Assembly: GCA_943737045.1 (NCBI GenBank)
Contig: CALSFV010000229.1
Span: forward strand, 1-64,000
Source: Parapristionchus giblindavisi
Lineage: Eukaryota > Nematoda > Chromadorea > Rhabditida > Diplogasteridae
Direction: 5' to 3'
DNA length: 64,000 nucleotides
Shown here: positions 21,901 to 36,340 of the stretch, in pieces
How positions within the stretch are numbered: position 1 is the first letter of the stretch
Layout of the letters: each line of letters begins with the position of its first letter
The notes under the pieces: generated by a model
Told to the model about the DNA's origin: nothing
What the model saw: only the letters and a program-made list of their open reading frames with translations
The model's database searches: none
Position numbers and translations under genes: made by a program

Positions 21901-24900
21901 CTAATGTACTTGTAATTAGCTACCTTACAGTCATTTACAGTTCAACAATAGTGGATAATCAATCAATCGATATAAATGTGAATGAGTGAGTTTATTCTCT
22001 GAGGCATTACACATCATTGAGAATTTCTCTCACATATCATCCACAAACAACAACAATAATAGGAGCATAAATCTTTATACATGATTGATTAACTCATATT
22101 ACCTTTCTCCAGTGGATCGTAGCCTCTTCTATCCAGTACGGTAGAGTCCCGTATACGGTAGGAGGACTGAATGAACAGCAGGATTATTGATTAGTGCAGC
22201 TTTTTAGACACTATTTCTCAGTATATATTATAATATGATCATCGCGGATATAACGTAGTCCTTAATTCCAATGTTATGAGCATAACATTCAATACTCCCA
22301 CTGTATCCTCTCATAGCGTTTCGAGAGCGGACATGGTGCGACAGAGAAACGAGAGAATATGTCCAGGCGAGAGAGGGCAGGGAAAGAAAACGACGCGTCC
22401 CGGCCGAGAGAGTATGCGAAAGTAAGAGACGCAATGAGAAACAGTGAATCACCGGGTACCACAATAGTCCAGCTAGCTAAATAACTAAAGAAATATCATG
22501 TAAGCACGTTTTCAATGCACAAATAATACTAATCCATTAAAATTATATCAAAGTCGTCTACAGTAATCTCCAATCAGCCTACTGTACTTGTAATTAGCAA
22601 CCTTACAGTCATTTACAGTTCAACAATAGTGCCCTCTTCGTGTTGGAGAAACGCTGTGTAAACGCCTACCGTATCCTATTTAAACGATCGTATCATTACT
22701 ATACAACCAGCTTATACACAGTAACATCATTAATCAATCTATCGAAACTCCTAAATATATGTCAACGATCTAAAGACTAACACATATTAACCGTATACCC
22801 CATATATCATTCATTTGTACATCTAAATCATGATAATAATGAGAAACAGTGAATCACCGGGTACCACAATAGTCCAGCTAGCTAAATAACTAAAGAAATA
22901 TCATGTAAGCACGTTTTCAATGTACAAATAATACTAATCCATTAAAATTATATCAAAGTCGTCTACAGTAATCTCCAATCAGCCTACTGTACTTGTAATT
23001 AGCAACCTTACAGTCATTTACAGTTGAACAATAGTGCCCTCTTCGTGTTGGAGAAACGCTGTGTAAACGCCTACCGTATCCTATTTAAACGATCGTATCA
23101 TTACTATACAACCAGCTTATACACAGTAACATCATTAATCAATCTATCGAAACTCCTAAATATATGTCAACGATCTAAAGACTAACACATATTAACCGTA
23201 TACCCCATATATCATTCATTTGTACATCTAAATCATGATAATAATGAGAAACAGTGAATCACCGGGTACCACAATAGTCCAGCTAGCTAAATAACTAAAG
23301 AAATATCATGTAAGCACGTTTTCAATGTACAAATAATACTAATCCATTAAAATTATATCAAAGTCGTCTACAGTAATCTCCAATCAGCCTACTGTACTTG
23401 TAATTAGCAACCTTACAGTCATTTACAGTTGAACAATAGTGCCATCTTCATGTTGGAGAAACGCTGTGTAAACGCCTACCGTATCCTATTTAAACGATCG
23501 TATCATTACTATACAACCAGCTTATACACAGTAACATCATTAATCAATCTATCGAAACTCCTAAATATATGTCAACGATCTAAAGACTAACACATATTAA
23601 CCGTATACCCCATATATCATTCATTTGTACATCTAAATCATGATAATAATGAAAAACAGTGAATCACCGGGTACCACAATAGCCCAGCTAGCTAAATAAC
23701 TAAAGAAATATCATGTAAGCACGTTTTCAATGTACAAATAATACTAATCCATTAAAATTAGATCAAAGTCGTCTACAGTAATCTCCAATCAGCCTAATGT
23801 ACTTGTAATTAGCTACCTTACAGTCATTTACAGTTCAACAATAGTGCCATCTTCGTGTTGGAGAAACGCGGTGTAAACGCCTACCGTATCCTATTTAAAC
23901 GATCGTATCATTACTATGCAACCAGTTAATACCCAGTAACATCATTCACCAATCTATCAAAAGATCTAAATATATGTCATCGATATAAAGACTAACACAT
24001 ATTAACCGTATACCCCATACATCACTCATTTGTACATCTAAACCTAGATAACAATGAGAAAAAAGTGAATCACCGGGTACCACAATAGCCCAGCTAGCTA
24101 AATAACTAAAGAAATATTATGTAAGCACGTTTTCAATGTACAAATAATACTAATCCATTAAAATTATATCAAAGTCGTCTACAGTAAACTCCAATCAGCC
24201 TACTCTACTTCTAATTAGCTACATTACAGTCATTTACAGTTCAACAATAGTGCCATCTTCATGTTGGAGAAACGCGGTGTAAACGCCTACCGTATCCTAT
24301 TTAAACGATCGTATCATTACTATGCAACCAGTTAATACCCAGTAACATCATTCACCAATCTATCAAAAGATCTAAATATATGTCATCGATATAAAGACTA
24401 ACAAAGATTCATCTTATACCCCCATACATCATTCATTTGTACATCTAAACCTAGATAACAATGAGAAACAGCTTATCACCGGGTAACACAATATCTCAGG
24501 TAGCTAAATAACTAAAGAAATATCGTGTAAGCACGTTTTCAATGCACAAATAATACTAATCAATTAAAATTAGATCAAAGTCCTCTACAGTAATCTCCAA
24601 TCAGCCTACTGTACTTGTAATTAGCTACCTTACAGTCATTTACAGTTCAACAATAGTGGATAATCAATCAATCGATATAAATGTGAATGAGTGAGTTTAT
24701 TCTCTGATGCATTACACATCATTGAGAATTTCTCTCACATATCATCCACAAACAACAACAATAAGAGGAGCATAAATCTTTATACATGATTGATTAACTC
24801 TTATTACCTTTCTCCAGTGGATCGTAGCCTCTTCTATCCAGTACGGTAGAGTCCCGTATACGGTAGGAGGACTGAATGAACAGCAGGATTATTGATTAGT

Positions 24901-27900
24901 GCAGCTTTTTAGACACTATTTCTCAGTATATATTATAATATGATCATCGCGGATATAACGTAGTCCTTAATTCCAATGTTATAAGCATAACATTCAATAC
25001 TCCCACTGTATCCTCTCATAGCGTTTCGAGAGCGGACATGGTGCGACAGAGAAACGAGAGAATATGTCCAGGCGAGAGAGGGCAGAGAAAGAAAACGACA
25101 CGTACCGGCCGAGAGAGTATGCGAAAGTAAGAGACGCAACGAGAAACAGTGAATCACCGGGTACCACAATAGCCCAGCTAGCTAAATAACTAAAGAAATA
25201 TCATGTAAGCACGTTTTCAATGTACAAATAATACTAATCCAATAAAATTATATCAAAGTCGTCTACAGTAATCTACAATCAGCCTACTGTACTTGTAATT
25301 AGCTACCTTACAGTCATTTACAGTTCAACAATAGTGCCATCTTCGTGTTGGAGAAACGCGGTGTAAACGCCTACCGTATCCTATTTAAACGATCGTATCA
25401 TTACTATGCAACCAGTTAATACCCAGTAACATCATTCACCAATCTATCAAAAGATCTAAATATATGTCATCGATATAAAGACTAACAAAGATTCATCTTA
25501 TACCCCCATACATCATTCATTTGTACATCTAAATCTTGATAATAAAGAGAAACAGCTAATCACCGGGTACCACAATACATCGCCCGTCAGTCTAGATAGA
25601 AAATAACTAAAGAAATATCATGTATTTAAAGCACGTTTTCAATGCACAAATAATACTAATCAATTAATATTAGATCAAAGTCGTCTACAGTAATCTACAA
25701 TCAGCCTACTGTACTTGTACTTAGCTACCTCACAGTCATTTACAGTTGAACAATAGTGCCCTCTTCGTGTTGGAGAAACGCTGTGTAAACGCCTACCGTA
25801 TCCTATTTAAACGATCGTATCATTACTATACAACCAGCTTATACACAGTAACATCATTAATCAATCTATCGAAACTCCTAAATATATGTCAACGATCTAA
25901 AGACTAACACATATTAACCGTATACCCCATATATCATTCATTTGTACATCTAAATCATGATAATAATGAGAAACAGTGAATCACCGGGTACCACAATAGT
26001 CCAGCTAGCTAAATAACTAAAGAAATATCATGTAAGCACGTTTTCAATGTACAAATAATACTAATCCATTAAAATTATATCAAAGTCGTCTACAGTAATC
26101 TCCAATCAGCCTACTGTACTTGTAATTAGCAACCTTACAGTCATTTACAGTTCAACAATAGTGCCCTCTTCGTGTTGGAGAAACGCTGTGTAAACGCCTA
26201 CCGTATCCTATTTAAACGATCGTATCATTACTATACAACCAGTTAATACCCAGTAACATCATTCACCAATCTATCAAAAGATCTAAATATATGTCATCGA
26301 TATAAAGACTAACAAAGATTCATCTTATACCCCCATACATCATTCATTTGTACATCTAAACCTAGATAACAATGAGAAAAAAGTGAATCACCGGGTACCA
26401 CAATAGCCCAGCTAGCTAAATAACTAAAGAAATATTATGTAAGCACGTTTTCAATGTACAAATAATACTAATCCATTAAAATTATATCAAAGTCGTCTAC
26501 AGTAAACTCCAATCAGCCTACTGTACTTCTAATTAGCTACATTACAGTCATTTACAGTTCAACAATAGTGCCATCTTCGTGTTGGAGAAACGCTGTGTAA
26601 ACGCCTACCGTATCCTATTTAAACGATCGTATCATTACTATGCAACCAGTTAATACCCAGTAACATCATTCACCAATCTATCAAAAGATCTAAATATATG
26701 TCATCGATATAAAGACTAACAAAGATTCATCTTATACCCCCATACATCATTCATTTGTACATCTAAACCTAGATAACAATGAGAAACAGCTTATCACCGG
26801 GTAACACAATAGCTCAGGTAGCTAAATAACTAAAGAAATATCGTGTAAGCACGTTTTCAATGCACAAATAATACTAATCAATTAAAATTAGATCAAAGTC
26901 CTCTACAGTAATCTCCAATCAGCCTACTGTACTTGTAATTAGCTACCTTACAGTCATTTACAGTTCAACAATAGTGGATAATCAATCAATCGATATAAAT
27001 GTGAATGAGTGAGTTTATTCTCTGATGCATTACACATCATTGAGAATTTCTCTCACATATCATCCACAAACAACAACAATAAGAGGAGCATAAATCTTTA
27101 TACATGATTGATTAACTCTTATTACCTTTCTCCAGTGGATCGTAGCCTCTTCTATCCAGTACGGTAGAGTCCCGTATACGGTAGGAGGACTGAATGAACA
27201 GCAGGATTATTAATTAGTGCAGCTTTTTAGACACTATTTCTCAGTATATATTATAATATGATCATCGCGGATATAACGTAGTCCTTAATTCCAATGTTAT
27301 AAGCATAACATTCAATACTCCCACTGTATCCTCTCATAGCGTTTCGAGAGCGGACATGGTGCGACAGAGAAACGAGAGAATATGTCCAGGCGAGAGAGGG
27401 CAGAGAAAGAAAACGACACGTACCGGCCGAGAGAGTATGCGAAAGTAAGAGACGCAACGAGAAACAGTGAATCACCGGGTACCACAATAGCCCAGCTAGC
27501 TAAATAACTAAAGAAATATCATGTAAGCACGTTTTCAATGTACAAATAATACTAATCCAATAAAATTATATCAAAGTCGTCTACAGTAATCTACAATCAG
27601 CCTACTGTACTTGTAATTAGCTACCTTACAGTCATTTACAGTTCAACAATAGTGCCATCTTCGTGTTGGAGAAACGCGGTGTAAACGCCTACCGTATCCT
27701 ATTTAAACGATCGTATCATTACTATGCAACCAGTTAATACCCAGTAACATCATTCACCAATCTATCAAAAGATCTAAATATATGTCATCGATATAAAGAC
27801 TAACAAAGATTCATCTTATACCCCCATACATCATTCATTTGTACATCTAAATCTTGATAATAAAGAGAAACAGCTAATCACCGGGTACCACAATACATCG

Positions 27901-30900
27901 CCCGTCAGTCTAGATAGAAAAATAACTAAAGAAATATCATGTATTTAAAGCACGTTTTCAATGCACAAATAATACTAATCCATTAAAATTATATCAAAGC
28001 CGTCTACAGTAATCGCCAATCAGCCTACTGTACTTGTAATTAGCAACCTTACAGTCATTTACAGTTCAACAATAGTGCCCTCTTCGTGTTGGAGAAACGC
28101 TGTGTAAACGCCTACCGTATCCTATTTAAACGATCGTATCATTACTATACAACCAGCTTATACACAGTAACATCATTAATCAATCTATCGAAACTCCTAA
28201 ATATATGTCAACGATCTAAAGACTAACACATATTAACCGTATACCCCATATATCATTCATTTGTACATCTAAATCATGATAATAATGAGAAACAGTGAAT
28301 CACCGGGTACCACAATAGTCCAGCTAGCTAAATAACTAAAGAAATATCATGTAAGCACGTTTTCAATGCACAAATAATACTAATCCATTAAAATTATATC
28401 AAAGTCGTCTACAGTAATCTCCAATCAGCCTACTGTACTTGTAATTAGCAACCTTACAGTCATTTACAGTTGAACAATAGTGCCCTCTTCGTGTTGGAGA
28501 AACGCTGTGTAAACGCCTACCGTATCCTATTTAAACGATCGTATCATTACTATGCAACCAGTTAATACCCAGTAACATCATTAATCAATCTATCGAAACT
28601 CCTAAATATATGTCAACGATCTAAAGACTAACACATATTAACCGTATACCCCATACATCACTCATTTGTACATCTAAACCTAGATAACAATGAGAAAAAA
28701 GTGAATCACCGGGTACCACAATAGCCCAGTTAGCTAAATAACTAAAGAAATATCATGTAAGCACGTTTTCAATGTACAAATAATACTAATCCATTAAAAT
28801 TAGATCAAAGTCGTCTACAGTAATCTCCAATCAGCCTAATGTACTTGTAATTAGCTACCTTACAGTCATTTACAGTTCAACAATAGTGCCATCTTCGTGT
28901 TGGAGAAACGCGGTGTAAACGCCTACCGTATCCTATTTAAACGATCGTATCATTACTATGCAACCAATTAATACCCAGTAACATCATTAATCAATCTATC
29001 GAAACTCCTAAATATATGTCAACGATCTAAAGACTAACACATATTAACCGTATACCCCATACATCACTCATTTGTACATCTAAACCTAGATAACAATGAG
29101 AAAAAAGTGAATCACCGGGTACCACAATAGAACAGCTAGCTAAATAACTAAAGAAATATTATGTAAGCACGTTTTCAATGTACAAATAATACTAATCCAT
29201 TAAAATTATATCAAAGTCGTCTACAGTAAACTCCAATCAGCCTACTGTACTTCTAATTAGCTACATTACAGTCATTTACAGTTCAACAATAGTGCCATCT
29301 TCATGTTGGAGAAACGCTGTGTAAACGCCTACCGTATCCTATTTAAACGATCGTATCATTACTATGCAACCAGTTAATACCCAGTAACATCATTCACCAA
29401 TCTATCAAAAGATCTAAATATATGTCATCGATATAAAGACTAACAAAGATTCATCTTATACCCCCATACATCATTCATTTGTACATCTAAACCTAGATAA
29501 CAACGAGAAACAGCTTATCACCGGGTAACACAATAGCTCAGGTAGCTAAATAACTAAAGAAATATCGTGTAAGCACGTTTTCAATGCACAAATAATACTA
29601 ATCAATTAAAATTAGATCAAAGTCCTCTACAGTAATCTCCAATCAGCCTACTGTACTTGTAATTAGCTACCTTACAGTCATTTACAGTTCAACAATAGTG
29701 GATAATCAATCAATCGATATAAATGTGAATGAGTGAGTTTATTCTCTGATGCATTACACATCATTGAGAATTTCTCTCACATATCATCCACAAACAACAA
29801 CAATAAGAGGAGCATAAATCTTTATACATAATTGATTAACTCTTATTACCTTTCTCCAGTGGATCGTAGCCTCTTCTATCCAGTACGGTAGAGTCCCGTA
29901 TACGGTAGGAGGACTGAATGAACAGCAGGATTATTGATTAGTGCAGCTTTTTAGACACTATTTCTCAGTATATATTATAATATGATCATCGCGGATATAA
30001 CGTAGTCCTTAATTCCAATGTTATAAGCATAACATTCAATACTCCCACTGTATCCTCTCATAGCGTTTCGAGAGCGGACATGGTGCGACAGAGAAACGAG
30101 AGAATATGTCCAGGCGAGAGAGGGCAGAGAAAGAAAACGACACGTACCGGCCGAGAGAGTATGCGAAAGTAAGAGACGCAACGAGAAACAGTGAATCACC
30201 GGGTACCACAATAGCCCAGCTAGCTAAATAACTAAAGAAATATCATGTAAGCACGTTTTCAATGTACAAATAATACTAATCCAATAAAATTATATCAAAG
30301 TCGTCTACAGTAATCTACAATCAGCCTACTGTACTTGTAATTAGCTACCTTACAGTCATTTACAGTTCAACAATAGTGCCATCTTCGTGTTGGAGAAACG
30401 CGGTGTAAACGCCTACCGTATCCTATTTAAACGATCGTATCATTACTATGCAACCAGTTAATACCCAGTAACATCATTCACCAATCTATCAAAAGATCTA
30501 AATATATGTCATCGATATAAAGACTAACAAAGATTCATCTTATACCCCCATACATCATTCATTTGTACATCTAAATCTTGATAATAAAGAGAAACAGCTA
30601 ATCACCGGGTACCACAATACATCGCCCGTCAGTCTAGATAGAAAAATAACTAAAGAAATATCATGTATTTAAAGCACGTTTTCAATGCACAAATAATACT
30701 AATCCATTAAAATTATATCAAAGCCGTCTACAGTAATCTCCAATCAGCCTACTGTACTTGTAATTAGCAACCTTACAGTCATTTACAGTTCAACAATAGT
30801 GCCCTCTTCGTGTTGGAGAAACGCTGTGTAAACGCCTACCGTATCCTATTTAAACGATCGTATCATTACTATACAACCAGCTTATACACAGTAACATCAT

Positions 30901-33356
30901 TAATCAATCTATCGAAACTCCTAAATATATGTCAACGATCTAAAGACTAACACATATTAACCGTATACCCCATATATCATTCATTTGTACATCTAAATCA
31001 TGATAATAATGAGAAACAGTGAATCACCGGGTACCACAATAGTCCAGCTAGCTAAATAACTAAAGAAATATCATGTAAGCACGTTTTCAATGTACAAATA
31101 ATACTAATCCATTAAAATTATATCAAAGTCGTCTACAGTAATCTCCAATCAGCCTACTGTACTTGTAATTAGCAACCTTACAGTCATTTACAGTTGAACA
31201 ATAGTGCCCTCTTCGTGTTGGAGAAACGCTGTGTAAACGCCTACCGTATCCTATTTAAACGATCGTATCATTACTATACAACCAGCTTATACACAGTAAC
31301 ATCATTAATCAATCTATCGAAACTCCTAAATATATGTCAACGATCTAAAGACTAACACATATTAACCGTATACCCCATATATCATTCATTTGTACATCTA
31401 AATCATGATAATAATGAGAAACAGTGAATCACCGGGTACCACAATAGTCCAGCTAGCTAAATATCTAAAGAAATATCATGTAAGCACGTTTTCAATGTAC
31501 AAATAATACTAATCCATTAAAATTATATCAAAGTCGTCTACAGTAATCTCCAATCAGCCTACTGTACTTGTAATTAGCAACCTTACAGTCATTTACAGTT
31601 GAACAATAGTGCCCTCTTCGTGTTGGAGAAACGCTGTGTAAACGCCTACCGTATCCTATTTAAACGATCGTATCATTACTATACAACCAGCTTATACACA
31701 GTAACATCATTAATCAATCTATCGAAACTCCTAAATATATGTCAACGATCTAAAGACTAACACATATTAACCGTATACCCCATATATCATTCATTTGTAC
31801 ATCTAAATCATGATAATAATGAGAAACAGTGAATCACCGGGTACCACAATAGTCCAGCTAGCTAAATATCTAAAGAAATATCATGTAAGCACGTTTTCAA
31901 TGTACAAATAATACTAATCCATTAAAATTATATCAAAGTCGTCTACAGTAATCTCCAATCAGCCTACTGTACTTGTAATTAGCAACCTTACAGTCATTTA
32001 CAGTTGAACAATAGTGCCATCTTCATGTTGGAGAAACGCTGTGTAAACGCCTACCGTATCCTATTTAAACGATCGTATCATTACTATACAACCAGCTTAT
32101 ACACAGTAACATCATTAATCAATCTATCGAAACTCCTAAATATATGTCAACGATCTAAAGACTAACACATATTAACCGTATACCCCATATATCATTCATT
32201 TGTACATCTAAATCATGATAATAATGAGAAACAGTGAATCACCGGGTACCACAATAGTCCAGCTAGCTAAATATCTAAAGAAATATCATGTAAGCACGTT
32301 TTCAATGTACAAATAATACTAATCCATTAAAATTATATCAAAGTCGTCTACAGTAATCTCCAATCAGCCTACTGTACTTGTAATTAGCAACCTTACAGTC
32401 ATTTACAGTTGAACAATAGTGCCATCTTCATGTTGGAGAAACGCTGTGTAAACGCCTACCGTATCCTATTTAAACGATCGTATCATTACTATACAACCAG
32501 CTTATACACAGTAACATCATTAATCAATCTATCGAAACTCCTAAATATATGTCAACGATCTAAAGACTAACACATATTAACCGTATACCCCATATCACGG
32601 ATCTCATGTAAGAATGAAAGAAGCCAACCGACAGTTTTTCAACTTTTCTCACCGATTTGGATGAGATTTATATGATTGACCATAGTGAGGTAAAGGAGAA
32701 GGCCTAGCCACTTGATTTCGCCAAATTTGCATTTTTATCGATTTTTTGATCTTCCACTTCTGGCAGCCATATCTCACTCAATTTTTGACCTACAACAAAA
32801 AAAGTTTTTTCCAATCGATTCGAAATGAACTAATCTAGAAGATACTCAAGAAAGGATACGTGCAAAAACGCGATCTTCTACCGGTTTTCTTCAAAAAACT
32901 TATTTTTTGAGTACAAAATGCTAATTTTCTCAAAACTTTTCCACAAAGGATACGATTTTTATTCGTGATTCTGATTCCCCATCCTCGAATTGAGGTACGT
33001 ACATACTTCATCAGTCATAACTCACGACAAGCCATATCGATCCTCAGAGAGAGCCGGACTTAGCGTTATTTTCATTCAACAATAAATTTCTTATCTCACC
33101 TCTCCTCATTTTCATGCAAATTCTCAAGCATAGTATACCAATCGAAAGCTCTCGACGAGCTCTACAAAAATGACTTAGTAGTACAAGTCATGAAATTTGA
33201 CCGTATTCAAGATATTCTAGAAAATCCGTTTTTTCACTTGCAATTGTTGTGTAATGTAATCGATTCACAACGAAACATTGCTCTTTGCTTTCTCCAATGT
33301 GTTTACCAGCACCAGGAGTAGTACCAGCAGGCAACTGATCATCCCAAGCCGATTGG

Positions 33357-33557
33357 ATGGGCACTAAGGACTACGAAGAAGGGAGGGAAGTACAACCAGA
33401 AGGCGAAGGATCTGGACTTTTCAACGAGTACTACAATGATGCCATTGCGGAGGAAGTCGAGAAAAGAATGAAAGAAAAAGTGGACATCCTTCCCGCGGAG
33501 AGAATGACCCACGAACAAATCAAGCACCTCATCAGAACTCTCGTCGCAACGAAATAA
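33357..33557 (+). pseudogene. Truncated mirror copy of the element E protein
   Basis: 66 codons identical in the shared part to the start of the minus-strand gene at 33706-34080, ending LIRTLVATK and a stop where the inverted arm ends. It lies on the left arm of the foldback. Confidence 0.6.
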
Positions 33558-33705
33558 AATTGCAAAAAAGGAAGGAACAATAAATAAAATTGCAAAAAGG
33601 TTTATCTGAGATATTCATCATTGAAAAATAAACTTTCTGTAATACGAAACTATTCATCGATATTTCCGATATTGGAATCGGAATGATCGAAAAAAACTAT
33701 CCGGA

Positions 33706-34080
33706 TCATTGAAATAGTCCAACGAAATCATAGATAGCCTCAGCAGTGATCTCTCTATCATCCTCTTCCACATCGACCTCCTCCTCGATCTGAATCTCTT
33801 CGTCCTCCAAATCCATGAGCATATCATCCAGAAATGCTCTTCTTCTTCTGCTCCTCACTCCCTCACTCTCGAGATGTTTCTTCTTCGCTGCGACGAGAGT
33901 TCTGATGAGGTGCTTGATTTGTTCGTGGGTCATTCTCTCCGCGGGAAGGATGTCCACTTTTTCTTTCATTCTTTTCTCGACTTCCTCCGCAATGGCATCA
34001 TTGTAGTACTCGTTGAAAAGTCCAGATCCTTCGCCTTCTGGTTGTACTTCCCTCCCTTCTTCGTAGTCCTTAGTGCCCAT
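33706..34080 (-). CDS. Acidic protein of element E, unrecognised
   Basis: 124 codons with an ATG start. It begins MGTKDYEEGREVQPEGEGSG, has a charged middle (AEEVEKRMKEKVDILPAERM), a basic stretch with SRRRRAF and an acidic tail (LEDEEIQIEEEVDVEEDDRE). No domain is recognised. It spans the right arm and the centre of element E, so its first 60 codons are duplicated on the opposite arm. It could be a fragment of the element's own gene or a captured host segment. The two copies agree almost exactly over the shared part, which follows from recent duplication and does not itself show selection. Confidence 0.45.
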   Translation of the reverse strand: MGTKDYEEGREVQPEGEGSGLFNEYYNDAIAEEVEKRMKEKVDILPAERMTHEQIKHLIRTLVAAKKKHLESEGVRSRRRRAFLDDMLMDLEDEEIQIEEEVDVEEDDREITAEAIYDFVGLFQ

Positions 34081-36063
34081 CCAATCGGCTTGGGATGATC
34101 AGTTGCCTGCTGGTACTACTCCTGGTGCTGGTAAACACATTGGAGAAAGCAAAGAGCAATGTTTCGTTGTGAATCGATTACATTACACAACAATTGCAAG
34201 TGAAAAAACGGATTTTCTAGAATATCTTGAATACGGTCAAATTTCATGACTTGTACTACTAAGTCATTTTTGTAGAGCTCGTCGAGAGCTTTCGATTGGT
34301 ATACTATGCTTGAGAATTTGCATGAAAATGAGGAGAGGTGAGATAAGAAATTTATTGTTGAATGAAAATAACGCTAAGTCCGGCTCTCTCTGAGGATCGA
34401 TATGGCTTGTCGTGAGTTATGACTGATGAAGTATGTACGTACCTCAATTCGAGGATGGGGAATCAGAATCACGAATAAAAATCGTATCCTTTGTGGAAAA
34501 GTTTTGAGAAAATTAGCATTTTGTACTCAAAAAATAAGTTATTTGAAGAAAACCGGTAGAAGATCGCGTTTTTGCACGTATCCTTTCTTGAGTATCTTCT
34601 AGATTACTTCATTTCGAATCGATTGGAAAAAAATTTTTTTGTTGTAGGTCAAAAATTGAGTGAGATATGGCTGCCAGAAGTGGAAGATCAAAAAATCGAT
34701 AAAAATGCAAATTTGGCGAAATCAAGTGCCTAGGCCTTCTCCTTTACCTCACTATGGTCAATCATATAAATCTCATCCAAATCGGTGAGAAAAGTTTAAA
34801 AACTGTCGGGAAAAGGTCTCATTTTCCTACGTTTTTACAGGAGACCCGTGATATATCATTCATTTGTACATCTAAATCATGATAATAATGAGAAACAGAG
34901 AATCACCGGGTACCACAATAGCCCAGCTAGCTAAATAACTAAAGAAATATCATGTAAGCACGTTTTCAATGTACAAATAATACTAATCAATTAATATTAG
35001 ATCAAAGTCGTCTACAGTAATCTACAATCAGCCTACTGTACTTGTACTTAGCTACCTCACAGTCATTTACAGTTGAACAATAGTGCCCTCTTCGTGTTGG
35101 AGAAACGCTGTGTAAACGCCTACCGTATCCTATTTAAACGATCGTATCATTACTATACAACCAGCTTATACACAGTAACATCATTAATCAATCTATCGAA
35201 ACTCCTAAATATATGTCAACGATCTAAAGACTAACACATATTAACCGTATACCCCATATATCATTCATTTGTACATCTAAATCATGATAATAATGAGAAA
35301 CAGTGAATCACCGGGTACCACAATAGTCCAGCTAGCTAAATATCTAAAGAAATATCATGTAAGCACGTTTTCAATGTACAAATAATACTAATCCATTAAA
35401 ATTATATCAAAGTCGTCTACAGTAATCTCCAATCAGCCTACTGTACTTGTAATTAGCAACCTTACAGTCATTTACAGTTGAACAATAGTGCCCTCTTCGT
35501 GTTGGAGAAACGCTGTGTAAACGCCTACCGTATCCTATTTAAACGATCGTATCATTACTATACAACCAGCTTATACACAGTAACATCATTAATCAATCTA
35601 TCGAAACTCCTAAATATATGTCAACGATCTAAAGACTAACACATATTAACCGTATACCCCATATATCATTCATTTGTACATCTAAATCATGATAATAATG
35701 AGAAACAGTGAATCACCGGGTACCACAATAGCCCAGCTAGCTAAATAACTAAAGAAATATCATGTAAGCACGTTTTCAATGTACAAATAATACTAATCAA
35801 TTAATATTAGATCAAAGTCGTCTACAGTAATCTACAATCAGCCTACTGTACTTGTACTTAGCTACCTCACAGTCATTTACAGTTCAACAATAGTGGATAA
35901 TCAATCAATCGATATAAATGTGAATGAGTGAGTTTATTCTCTGATGCATTACACATCATTGAGAATTTCTCTCACATATCATCCACAAACAACAACAATA
36001 AGAGGAGCATAAATCTTTATACATTATTGATTAACTCTTATTACCTTTCTCCAGTGGATCGTA

Positions 36064-36340
36064 GTCGTGGACGGCGAGTTCACTCGGTTGACAATAGTAG
36101 ACGAGAATGGAAATGGAACAGGCACAATCGACCAATCAACACAGAGATGTATCATCTGAAATGAATGGATAGCTAGATTACTGTAGTATAACGGACAGGA
36201 AAAAGATTACTGTTGCCTATTTATTGAATCTATTACTATAGAATGTTACTGTAGCATGAGGGATACGAGATGGATACGGTATTATGGTGCTTAGCACTGC
36301 ACTTTACATTGGAACCACACTGCATTATACAGACTGTTAG
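36064..36340. other. Unassigned sequence after the satellite
   Basis: Unique sequence following the broken long module. No gene recognised. Confidence 0.35.

Larger units (their letters stand above)
32596..34850. mobile_element. Element E: foldback DNA transposon in the satellite
   Basis: Ends CACGG(A/G)TCTC(A/C)TGTAA are inverted. ATAT lies on both sides (32592-32595, 34851-34854) and the satellite reads ATATATCATTC without it, giving a 4-bp target duplication. Inverted arms of about 950 bp flank a centre of about 340 bp. CAC ends with a 4-bp duplication fit the CMC (Chapaev-like) group, an inference. A diverged copy of its left arm is at 43429-43990 in element B. Confidence 0.88.
19029..36063. 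repeat. Two-module satellite array (S4), about 17 kb
   Basis: A shared core (around AATCACCGGGTACCACAATA ... CAGTCATTTACAGTTCAACA) alternates with two inserts. Short modules (insert beginning GTGCCCTCTTCGTGTTGG) repeat at 405 bp. Long modules (insert beginning GGATAATCAATCAATCGATA) are about 680 bp and start at 19088, 19776, 21265, 21953, 24658, 26976, 29700 and 35895. Runs of 2-5 short modules lie between long ones, and larger blocks of about 2.2-2.7 kb are repeated, so this is a higher-order array. A 78-codon minus-strand frame recurs in five long modules but only because the units are alike. The array ends inside a long module at 36063 and is interrupted by element E at 32596-34850. Confidence 0.92.

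Noticed and set aside
20051..30211. A 78-codon minus-strand open frame repeated five times in the long satellite modules
   Set aside because: Conservation follows from homogenised satellite units; two other long modules lack the frame, and there is no recognisable motif or initiation context.
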